This document shows positions 8,890 through 15,784 of a stretch of DNA of 64,000 nt, piece by piece. Made by a program: the position numbers and the translations under genes. Positions within the stretch are counted from its first letter, which is position 1. Each line of letters starts with the position of its first letter. A model generated the notes under the pieces. The model made no database searches. It was not told the DNA's origin and worked only from the letters and a program-made list of their open reading frames with translations. The DNA is from an uncultured Lachnospiraceae bacterium. GTDB taxonomy: Bacteria > Bacillota > Clostridia > Lachnospirales > Lachnospiraceae. Location: NCBI GenBank assembly GCA_947625775.1, contig CANQPM010000010.1:85222-149221 (forward strand). Direction: 5' to 3'.

Positions 8890-9013
8890 ATATTTTTGAT
8901 GTTCCTTTCCAGAATGATTGAATATTATAATTATACAAAAATTTTTTTGTCGCTGCAATCAGCATTTTTCCTGTTGGCAGGTTTTTGTTTTTATATTTTT
9001 ATAAATTAAACGA

Positions 9014-9041
9014 TTGCAAAAAATTTTTTTAATGATATAAT
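9014..9041 (+). promoter_or_regulatory. Sigma-A-like promoter of the 9134 membrane-protein gene
   Basis: TTGCAA (9014-9019), 16-bp spacer, TATAAT (9036-9041). Transcription would start near 9048, giving a leader of about 85 nt to the ATG at 9134. Confidence 0.6.
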
Positions 9042-9133
9042 ATACAACAGCTAAAAGATTAATATAGCGCATAAATACATAATCAATTTTTAATCAGCAT
9101 ATTTCATTAAGTTAAAAGGGGGCAGTTTGGAAT

Positions 9134-9760
9134 ATGAATGTCGAATATGATTTATGTTCTATGGGGATAATGGTAGGCGTTATTTCCTTTCTTGGGTTTG
9201 TTCTTGAAAATTTGTGGCTTCTTGTTACTAAAGGTTACATCAACAACAGAAATATGACCGCGCCGTTTCTGCTGGGATATGGGCTGCTGGTCGTGGCAAT
9301 ATATGTCCTGCTCGGTATTCCTTCAAAGACCGTCATTTGGGCGCTATCCGGCAAAAGGATAAGCAAAAAGCTGAATGTCGCGCTTTATTTTTTGATATGC
9401 ATGATAATTGTCAGCGTCGGCGAGATAGTGCTTGGAAATATTGTTGAAAAGCTCTGCGGTATTGAGTATTGGAATTATTCCTACTTGCCTATGCATATAG
9501 GAAAATATACGTCTATTCCGACGAGCATAGGATTTGCGGCTATAATCACATTTTTTATGGATAACTGTTTTGTGCCGATTATGACGGCGATATCTAATAT
9601 TCCGCATGACGCAAGGCGTATCATAGCGATTGTGCTGATTATCGTTATGACGCTTGATTTTATCCAGAGTTTTCGAGTGATGGTTATGACTCATGATTTT
9701 AACTGCAGATGGCAGATGCCTGTTCATTCAAGCAGAAAATTCCTATTGCATAATAAGTAA
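9134..9760 (+). CDS. Multi-span membrane protein, putative ABC-transporter permease type IV (CmpB-like family)
   Basis: About five to six hydrophobic helices in 208 residues. The start FLGFVLENLWLLVTKGYINNRNM followed by PFLLGYGLLV resembles the conserved opening of the CmpB-like putative permease family (GFLLEN..., NRGF..GP..PIYG). That family is named after weak similarity to ABC permeases; its function is not established. A Shine-Dalgarno (AAAGGGGGC) lies upstream, with a promoter at 9014-9041 and a strong terminator immediately after (9771-9809), so it is monocistronic. No ATPase partner is adjacent. Confidence 0.7.
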   Translation: MNVEYDLCSMGIMVGVISFLGFVLENLWLLVTKGYINNRNMTAPFLLGYGLLVVAIYVLLGIPSKTVIWALSGKRISKKLNVALYFLICMIIVSVGEIVLGNIVEKLCGIEYWNYSYLPMHIGKYTSIPTSIGFAAIITFFMDNCFVPIMTAISNIPHDARRIIAIVLIIVMTLDFIQSFRVMVMTHDFNCRWQMPVHSSRKFLLHNK

Positions 9761-9770
9761 TTATTAAAAG

Positions 9771-9809
9771 CGCTCCGATGGTTCGGTTATACCAATCGGA
9801 GCGTTTTTT
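9771..9809 (+). terminator. Rho-independent terminator
   Basis: CGCTCCGAT (9771-9779) pairs with ATCGGAGCG (9795-9803) across a 15-nt loop and is followed by TTTTTT. It terminates the 9134 gene. Confidence 0.9.
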
Positions 9810-9870
9810 ATTTCCGCTAATTCCCTTTTGCATCTGTCAGACAAATCCGACCGCTAAATTAAATCACATA

Positions 9871-10272
9871 TCAGCCTCCAATATTTATCTTTTCTATCAG
9901 CGCCTCCTGAAGTACCTGCGAGAAGTTCACTCCCTGCTTTATTGCCTCCTCGTTCAGCCACTCGGGTATGCTCAGAGTCTTTTTCACCGCGCGTGAGCGA
10001 TTGCGTCTGCGGTATTCCATCAGGTCAAATTCGATAACCATAATAATGCCGCCTGTCTCCACTGTTATTTCGTCGGGAAATGATGCTGCGGGTATTTTTT
10101 CGCCTTCTTTCTCCATAGTGGAAATAGAAAGCCCCAGCGCGTCAACAGCCATTTTATATGCGTCCTCCATATTGTCGCCCTGTGTCATGCACTCTGGAAT
10201 ATCAGGAAAAGTCACCCAAAATCCACCCTCCTCTGCCTTGTGGAAAACTGCTGGATAGAATAATTTGTCCAT
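9871..10272 (-). CDS. hicB: HicB-type antitoxin
   Basis: Antitoxin of a HicBA module, which neutralises the HicA RNase and represses the operon. Residues about 1-65 form the degenerate RNase H-like HicB domain (FYPAVFHKAEEGGFWVTFPD, QGDNMEDAYKMAVDALG). The C-terminal part (KKTLSIPEWLNEEAIKQ) is a ribbon-helix-helix/Arc-like DNA-binding segment. The ATG at 10272 follows GGAGG with about 9-nt spacing; the upstream in-frame stretch lies in the intergenic region. The hicA gene is upstream on the same strand, the common toxin-first order, but it is interrupted by a stop. Confidence 0.93.
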   Translation of the reverse strand: MDKLFYPAVFHKAEEGGFWVTFPDIPECMTQGDNMEDAYKMAVDALGLSISTMEKEGEKIPAASFPDEITVETGGIIMVIEFDLMEYRRRNRSRAVKKTLSIPEWLNEEAIKQGVNFSQVLQEALIEKINIGG

Positions 10273-10328
10273 AATGTAATCAACCTCCGTCTTATTTACA
10301 AATAACACTGAAAAGTGGTACACAGCTC

Positions 10329-10517
10329 TCATCTCAAGCCTGCCTGTTTGAGTATTTCCTGTTCAAGCCCTTTTTTTTAGTCCTTTATATGATAAGGGAC
10401 AATTACTGTCTTTTTATTTTCGGGATTTCGCAATTTTATATGCGAACCATTCTGTCCGACTTCCACAAAACCGTTTTTCTTTAAAAGCTTTAGCATTTCT
10501 TTTGAAGTCATTGGCAT
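10329..10517 (-). pseudogene. hicA: HicA toxin gene with an in-frame premature stop (truncated or inactivated)
   Basis: Reading the minus strand from the ATG at 10517 gives MPMTSKEMLKLLKKNGFVEV, QNGSHIKLRNP and KTVIVPYHIKD: the HicA double-stranded-RNA-binding-like fold with its catalytic His in GSH. A TAA at 10379-10377 stops translation after 46 residues. The frame then continues without shift as KKGLEQEILKQAGLR to a TGA at 10331-10329, exactly the missing HicA C-terminus. A one-base change (a Leu codon such as TTA to TAA) explains it. The intact length would be 62 residues. The lost part is the last helix. The gene is too short for most callers. It could be an inactivated toxin, tolerated because hicB remains, or a sequencing error. 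Confidence 0.88.
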
Positions 10518-10591
10518 TTTTTAATCCCCTTTCGTTGTTATATGTATTTTAATACGTATTTTTACGTATGTCAACAATTTTCGGTAAAAAC

Positions 10592-10632
10592 ACCCCGACA
10601 AACATTACAATAAGCTTGTCGGGGGGTTTTTG
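10592..10632 (-). terminator. Bidirectional rho-independent terminator
   Basis: CCCCGACAA and TTGTCGGGG form a 9-bp stem with A- and T-rich flanks on both sides. On the minus strand it lies 17 bp after the lipoprotein stop and ends that gene, insulating hicAB. Confidence 0.85.
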
Positions 10633-10649
10633 TATCACATTATTTACAA

Positions 10650-11285
10650 TTACTTATAAATTTCTATAATAATTTTATTCGCAATAAATTCTTCGCCTTC
10701 AAAGTGTCCTTCTGCCTCAATGCCGCTGCCTTCACCGATATCGGAAAATGATGCCTCTTTTGTGTCAATTCCTGCCCCGCCGCCTTGGATTGTCCATAGT
10801 TCAAAATCTGTGGACTCTGTGCAGCGGATTGTCACAAGCTGTTCTTCTGCGCTTCCTGCTTCGGGCATTGTGACCATGCCTTCTTCGTCTATCAGTGTGC
10901 GGCTTATGACAATGCTGTCATCAGAAACGCTCCGTACTTTACCGCCGATTATTTCTGCGTCTTGTGAGATGTTTAGGTGTTTACCTGTCTCATTAGTTAT
11001 AATGATGTCATCTGTCGGCTCATTCTTAATGTCCTGTACGGCAGATGTATCAGTTTCGGTTTGTGTTTCATACTCGCTTGGCATTTCAGCATCATTTGAC
11101 TCGTCATTCTTGCCTTGAGCATCATTTTTCACATTTTCTGTACTTTCTGCATTTTCTCCGAATGTAACTGTTTCCAAAGCTGCTTGAGTTTCGCTCTCGC
11201 CACCTTGCCCGCCTGTACAGCCTGCCAGAGACACCGCCATTACAAGCCCGATGCCCGCTGACAAAAAATATTTTTTCTTTTTCAT
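10650..11285 (-). CDS. Lipoprotein of unknown function
   Basis: The N-terminus (KKKK, a hydrophobic stretch, then lipobox LAGC, with Cys at about residue 23) marks a lipid-anchored surface protein. A low-complexity acidic linker (about residues 25-95, rich in Glu, Asn and Thr) is followed by a beta-rich domain (about 100-211: GGKVRSVSDDSIVISRTL, EEQLVTIRCTESTDFELW, GIEAEGHFEGEEFIANKI). The repeated V..VS.DSI.I pattern looks like small OB-like domains seen in DUF5666-type lipoproteins, but this is only a resemblance. 211 residues. It is monocistronic and flanked by toxin-antitoxin loci. No function can be assigned. Confidence 0.8.
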   Translation of the reverse strand: MKKKKYFLSAGIGLVMAVSLAGCTGGQGGESETQAALETVTFGENAESTENVKNDAQGKNDESNDAEMPSEYETQTETDTSAVQDIKNEPTDDIIITNETGKHLNISQDAEIIGGKVRSVSDDSIVISRTLIDEEGMVTMPEAGSAEEQLVTIRCTESTDFELWTIQGGGAGIDTKEASFSDIGEGSGIEAEGHFEGEEFIANKIIIEIYK

Positions 11286-11412
11286 TTCCAGTTCCTCGCT
11301 TTCGTTTTTTTATTTTTCGATAGAGATTTTTCTGCCATTTACGGCAATACTGGAAATATTATAGATGTACAGGCTCTAATTTTTCTCTAATTCAAATTTG
11401 ACAAAACAACTG

Positions 11413-11676
11413 CTATTTATCCCTGTAATGCGAACCGCACTGAACTATTTTTACCATATTGCCGTCTATACGGTATACAATACGGTTTGCGTCGTCTATA
11501 CGTCTGCTCCAATATGCGGACAAATCACCGCTTAGACGCTCTGGTTTGCCTATGCCTTTATAGCCGTTACGGTCAATGTCCTTTAGCAATAGCATAATAC
11601 GATTAAGTGTTTTCCTGTCCTGTTTTGCCCAATATTCAAAGTCCTCCCATGCCTCATCTGTCCATGCTTTAATCAT
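11413..11676 (-). CDS. yoeB: YoeB/Txe-family toxin (mRNA interferase)
   Basis: Predicted ribosome-dependent endoribonuclease of the RelE superfamily. Family hallmarks are WTDEAWEDFEYW at the N-terminus, GKPERLSGDLSAYWSRRI in the middle (the conserved Glu and Arg) and QCGSHYRDK at the end (catalytic His followed by Tyr). The length of 87 residues is typical. Its ATG overlaps the antitoxin gene by 8 bp, so the pair is translationally coupled. No key residue appears missing. Confidence 0.95.
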   Translation of the reverse strand: MIKAWTDEAWEDFEYWAKQDRKTLNRIMLLLKDIDRNGYKGIGKPERLSGDLSAYWSRRIDDANRIVYRIDGNMVKIVQCGSHYRDK

Positions 11677-11926
11677 CTAAATCTACCTCATGTACAGTAC
11701 CGCCGGTTGCCTCCATCTGTGCGATGGATTTTCTAAGTCTTGACATATTTTCATCAGAATAGAACGGATCCACAGATACTTCAAATGGTATTCTCTTTTC
11801 ACGCGTCATTTTCTTCGCAAGCATGATAACGGCTGTTGTCATAGATAAGCCCAACTCATTGCAAACATTGTCAAATTCTTTTTTTAAAGCATTATCCATT
11901 CGTATGCTTACTGTAGTCTGTGCCAT
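11669..11926 (-). CDS. RelB/DinJ-family antitoxin
   Basis: Ribbon-helix-helix antitoxin partner of the YoeB toxin. AQTTVSIRMDNALKKEFD is the DinJ-type DNA-binding strand and helix, and the C-terminal acidic half (SRLRKSIAQMEATGGTVHEV) should wrap the toxin. The ATG at 11926 begins the family-typical MAQTTVSIRMD and follows GGAG; an in-frame GTG 12 nt upstream sits too close to its AAGGAG to be preferred. It is the first gene of the two-gene operon. Confidence 0.93.
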   Translation of the reverse strand: MAQTTVSIRMDNALKKEFDNVCNELGLSMTTAVIMLAKKMTREKRIPFEVSVDPFYSDENMSRLRKSIAQMEATGGTVHEVDLDD

Positions 11927-12127
11927 AGTGCTCCACACTCCTTTTTTTCTTAATTATAATATGCTGTTGTCACACCGTCAATACATCGTAATCAAAAATC
12001 GAATCGAACACAAAGTTTGACGGTCTTTGTTCGCTTAAGCACAAAAATTAATGTCGTTTACCATAGAAATATTTTTCACACAACCATACTACTTCACATA
12101 CAAAACGCCGCATAAAGCGGTACAGCA

Positions 12128-12179
12128 AAATCACTTCAAAATGATTTTTTTATAAAAATAAATCATTTCAAAGTGATTT
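12128..12179 (-). terminator. Long AT-rich hairpin after the permease gene
   Basis: Two 20-nt arms (12128-12147 and 12160-12179), near-perfect complements around ATCACTTC and GAAGTGAT-type sequence, with a 12-nt loop. They lie 10 bp past the permease stop. It is probably a terminator or 3' mRNA-stabilising stem; there is no long T-run. The rest of the gap up to dinJ shows only a short CCGC/GCGG stem. Confidence 0.6.
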
Positions 12180-12189
12180 ATGCAGCAAC

Positions 12190-14871
12190 TTAAAACTCCG
12201 CCTCCCGCAGTCTCTCCACAATCGACTTCTTAGCCGTTATCCTGTGGACTATGAGCGGTACGGCTATGCCAAGCGCTGCGAAAAGCGGCGCTATCACGAA
12301 TATTGGCGTGACTGTGAAGCGGTAGGTAAAGAACCAGAACATATCCGCAAACGCGCTGCCTATGAACGGTCCAAGCGCCAGACTGAGCGCAAGCGAAAAT
12401 ACCACCGCGCCAAGCGCATATGCCAGTCCCTCAAATACCAGCATCCGATTGAGCTGTCCGCCTGTCATTCCTACTGACTGCAAAACGGCAAATTCGCGGC
12501 GGCGTGAGGCTATTCCCGTCAAAATCGCGTTCAGGAAGTTCAGTATGCCGACAAGCCCTACTATAAAGCTGAGCGCTCCTCCCAAAAGGCGGATGCTCTG
12601 GCGGAATGAATTAAATTCGTCCTCATAGCTTTTTTTGCTTTCATAATCGTATGCCGTGTTTATGTTCTGCGTGTAATCCGATATAAACTCCTCCATATCA
12701 GCGCGCGCCTCGTCAGTAGTGTCGAAGGCATAATACATAGCACTTGTATTGTCCGTATTTTTCATGATATTTTCCGAACCGAATATAAGCATGTCCGAAG
12801 AATAATAACGGTAACTCATCTTTTCCTTAATAACCACCTCAGCCGCCACTTCGTATTCGACATCATGATATTTCGTTTCACGCTCGGCAAATCCTTTGTC
12901 ACCTATCTCATCATAAGAGGCATATACCTCTCCCGTCTGTGGATTGTACAGCTCTGACTCCTCCACATAGCGGACCGTCACCTTATCGCCAAGCCTGAAG
13001 CTGTTAGTTGTGTAATCGATATTATCATAATCATCGGTAAAATATGCCGACGCTATATAATTTCCTTCCTCATTCAGCTTTGACACATCGCCCGCGACTA
13101 CATCAAGCTTGCCAAGGCAGAAGCTGTCCATACCTAAAGCCTGAACTTCATCGATTATAAGACCGTTTTCTCTCATATTCTGATTTATCATATATTCAAT
13201 ATACTGCTCAGGATTTTCTGCATATTTAGCATTAATGTTCAGCCAATATGAACTTTTGTACTGTTCTTTTGTTTTCAGCGCATTTACGCCAAAGGCTGCA
13301 TAAGTACAGCCTCCACCTGTTATCCCGCCATTCGCGCTTATCTCGTCTATTACGTCTTGGGTTATTCCTTTGCTTAAATCCTTAAAGCCTACTGCCACAT
13401 TGAAATAGCTTGCGTCCGCCACCTGAAAATCAACTGCCATCCGTCTTAAATATTTATTCATATCAAAGCCGTCTGTAAATATCACCGTGATTTCCAGTAT
13501 CACGACGGCAAGTGAAAGTGACACTACTGTCACAATCGTCTTTTTCCTGTTCCTGCCAAGGTTCGCAAATGCCATCCGCAAAATCGACGCGCCTTTTCTC
13601 GCTGTGCGCTTCTTTTTCTTTATGCCGTCTGCCTCGGTGTACCTGAGCGCCTCTATCGGCGATACGCGCGAAGCCATTTTGCTCGGCTTTTTGCAGGATA
13701 TCAGAACAGTTACCATTGCAAATGCGGCAGAGCCGACAAATATCCACGGGCTTACCGAAAGCTCGCCGCTCGATATTCCTTCGCTTACCTGTGACAGCAC
13801 TATTGGCGTGAGCAGGGCGCCTACGCACCAGCCAAGCGCAAGCCCTATCGGTATGCCTATGCACGACAGCGCCATTGCCTGTATGCGCACCATGCGTTTT
13901 ATCTGCCTGCCCGTAGTACCTATGGTTTTCAGCAGACCGTATGAGCGTATGTCGTTTGACACTGATATCTGGAAAATGTTGTATATTATCAGATAGCCTG
14001 TAAATACGATAAGCGCTATCGCTGCAACAAACGCCGCCGCTGTCATTAAGTCAAAGCTGTCCGAAAGCTGCGCGCCCACATAACCCCAGTTTACCCCTAT
14101 CTTGATATATGTCGCCCCGCTGTCATACTGTCCACTGTCGTCATCAGCCTTATATCCGTGTCTTTCAAGCACTTCCTTCATATTTTTCTCGATACTGCCT
14201 GAGTTTGCAAACATCACGTCCATGCAGTATGTCATAGTCATTCCGTCAGTGCCCTGCGTGTCAAGCTCCTCAAAAATCTCATCGGCATAGCTTTTTGCCA
14301 TGGCAAGCTGTCTTGCAGGAATTACGGGATCATACTCCCACCAGCCGCTGAGCGTAAAAGTCTTGGTGATGGGCTTGCCGTCTACCTCAAAGGCCATGTC
14401 AAATTCCTCGCCCAGCTTTTTCTCCACGCCAAGCAGCTCAAGCACCTTGGTGTCTACTGCCGCGCCGTTTGTATTTTCCGCGGGAAGCCCACCCTCCACA
14501 AAATTCATAAAATACCATTTCGCGTCATTTTCATCAAAATAATTAAGCTCTACATGGTCTTTATTGAACGGCTCATCATACGCCACGCCTACAGGTATTT
14601 TTAAGCCGTGTTCCTTTATCAGCTTATCGTCTTTCAGCGCGTCTACCTGCTCCTTTGTCAGATATTTGAATGTGCCATGCGCATAACCGCCCGCCTGCCT
14701 GAAATTGGACATCTGGAAATTTTCAACCAGTGACATGGCTATAGTCATAAGCGCCGTGAAAAGCACTGTCGTGAGCGCGATTGCCGCCACAGCGACAGTG
14801 TTCCTCACGCCCGACGCCCTCATACTCCTGAAACTCAGGCGGCGTATTGTTTTCCTGTTTGCTACCTTCAT
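12190..14871 (-). CDS. FtsX-like ABC transporter permease (MacB-type, two FtsX domains)
   Basis: Membrane subunit of an ABC system that moves or senses peptides or antibiotics at the cell surface. The order is an N-terminal helix (about 30-55), a large extracellular domain (about 60-260), a three-helix FtsX domain (about 265-400), a cytosolic linker, a fourth segment (about 440-465), a second extracellular domain, then a C-terminal FtsX domain (about 750-880, RRREFAVLQSVGMTGGQLNRML). That last motif and the matching SYGLLKTIGTTGRQIKRMV are the coupling elements to the ATPase. The start at 14871 follows GAGGAGG; the earlier ATG overlaps that site. It is 893 residues and lies 92 bp downstream of the ATPase in the same operon. 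Confidence 0.93.
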   Translation of the reverse strand: MKVANRKTIRRLSFRSMRASGVRNTVAVAAIALTTVLFTALMTIAMSLVENFQMSNFRQAGGYAHGTFKYLTKEQVDALKDDKLIKEHGLKIPVGVAYDEPFNKDHVELNYFDENDAKWYFMNFVEGGLPAENTNGAAVDTKVLELLGVEKKLGEEFDMAFEVDGKPITKTFTLSGWWEYDPVIPARQLAMAKSYADEIFEELDTQGTDGMTMTYCMDVMFANSGSIEKNMKEVLERHGYKADDDSGQYDSGATYIKIGVNWGYVGAQLSDSFDLMTAAAFVAAIALIVFTGYLIIYNIFQISVSNDIRSYGLLKTIGTTGRQIKRMVRIQAMALSCIGIPIGLALGWCVGALLTPIVLSQVSEGISSGELSVSPWIFVGSAAFAMVTVLISCKKPSKMASRVSPIEALRYTEADGIKKKKRTARKGASILRMAFANLGRNRKKTIVTVVSLSLAVVILEITVIFTDGFDMNKYLRRMAVDFQVADASYFNVAVGFKDLSKGITQDVIDEISANGGITGGGCTYAAFGVNALKTKEQYKSSYWLNINAKYAENPEQYIEYMINQNMRENGLIIDEVQALGMDSFCLGKLDVVAGDVSKLNEEGNYIASAYFTDDYDNIDYTTNSFRLGDKVTVRYVEESELYNPQTGEVYASYDEIGDKGFAERETKYHDVEYEVAAEVVIKEKMSYRYYSSDMLIFGSENIMKNTDNTSAMYYAFDTTDEARADMEEFISDYTQNINTAYDYESKKSYEDEFNSFRQSIRLLGGALSFIVGLVGILNFLNAILTGIASRRREFAVLQSVGMTGGQLNRMLVFEGLAYALGAVVFSLALSLALGPFIGSAFADMFWFFTYRFTVTPIFVIAPLFAALGIAVPLIVHRITAKKSIVERLREAEF

Positions 14872-14963
14872 CAAATTTTTCCTCCTCATATACCAAATAT
14901 TTAGAAATTCTTAGATGCTTTAGCATCTTGAGAAGCAGCCATTGCTGCAAGCACAAACTGCAT

Positions 14964-15641
14964 TCAGCAGCTGAAATTTCTTAATATTTTGCCGTCCTCT
15001 ATGCGCACTATTCTGTCCGCAAGCTGCGCTATTTCCTCATTGTGCGTTATCATTACTATCGTCTGAGAAAATTTCTGGCTCGTGATTTTGAGAAGTCCCA
15101 GCACATCCTGACTTGTACGGCTGTCAAGGTTTCCTGTCGGCTCGTCGGCAAGGATTATCGCGGGCTTTGCCGCAAGCGCCCTCGCTATCGCCACTCTCTG
15201 CTGCTGCCCGCCCGAAAGGTTGTTTGGCAGATTGTTCAGCTTTTCATTCAAGCCAAGCGTCGCTATTATCGAATTAATGTACTCCGTATCAGGCTCGCCG
15301 CCGTCAAGCTGTATCGGCAGCAGGATATTTTCGTACACGTTCAGCACTGGCACTAGGTTGTAATTTTGGAACACAAACCCTATTTTCCTGCGTCTGAATA
15401 TCGTAAGCTCCTCATCCTTCAGTGAAAAAATGTCTTTTCCGTCGATGTACACTTTTCCTTCCGTCGGGCGGTCAAGCCCTCCAAGCATATGCAGAAGCGT
15501 CGATTTGCCGCTGCCGCTCGTGCCGACTATCGCCACAAACTCTCCCTGCTCCACCTCAAACTGCACGCCGTCAAGCGCTTTTACAAGGCTTTCGCCGCTT
15601 CCGTACTCCTTGCGCAAGCCCTTTGTTAATAATACTGACAT
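14964..15641 (-). CDS. ABC transporter ATP-binding protein (LolD/MacB/BceA-like)
   Basis: Cytosolic ATPase partner of the FtsX-like permease. Walker [10 protein letters not shown] (about residue 38), Q-loop [10 protein letters not shown], signature LSGGQQQR, Walker [13 protein letters not shown] and the His switch MITHNEE are all intact. The ATG at 15641 follows GGAGG; the upstream MFWRLKI stretch would overlap this site. The Shine-Dalgarno lies only a few bases after the T-run of a strong terminator hairpin (15662-15711), which leaves no room for a promoter between them. Expression therefore depends on read-through or on a promoter upstream of the hairpin. Confidence 0.95.
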   Translation of the reverse strand: MSVLLTKGLRKEYGSGESLVKALDGVQFEVEQGEFVAIVGTSGSGKSTLLHMLGGLDRPTEGKVYIDGKDIFSLKDEELTIFRRRKIGFVFQNYNLVPVLNVYENILLPIQLDGGEPDTEYINSIIATLGLNEKLNNLPNNLSGGQQQRVAIARALAAKPAIILADEPTGNLDSRTSQDVLGLLKITSQKFSQTIVMITHNEEIAQLADRIVRIEDGKILRNFSC

Positions 15642-15661
15642 AATTTTTAACCTCCAAAACA

Positions 15662-15711
15662 AAAAAATCGGTATGGCAGACTTTATTAGCTTTGTCTGCC
15701 ATACCGATAAT
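15662..15711 (-). terminator. Strong terminator or attenuator between the pectate lyase and ABC genes
   Basis: On the minus strand TCGGTATGGCAGAC pairs with GTCTGCCATACCGA (14 bp perfect, 12-nt loop) and is followed by eight T residues, then directly by the ABC ATPase Shine-Dalgarno. A second stem lies upstream (AATCTTTCAAAA / TTTTGAAAGATT, about 15734-15776). Together they fill the 120-bp gap. Confidence 0.9.
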
Positions 15712-15784
15712 ATAACATATAAATCTTTCGATAATCTTTCAAAAACGAAATTAATTCTTACAGTTTTGAAAGATTTGACTTATT

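Noticed and set aside
11927..12127. Hidden small gene between dinJ and the permease hairpin
   Set aside because: No frame with a ribosome-binding site; only an AT-rich stretch and a short CCGC/GCGG stem.
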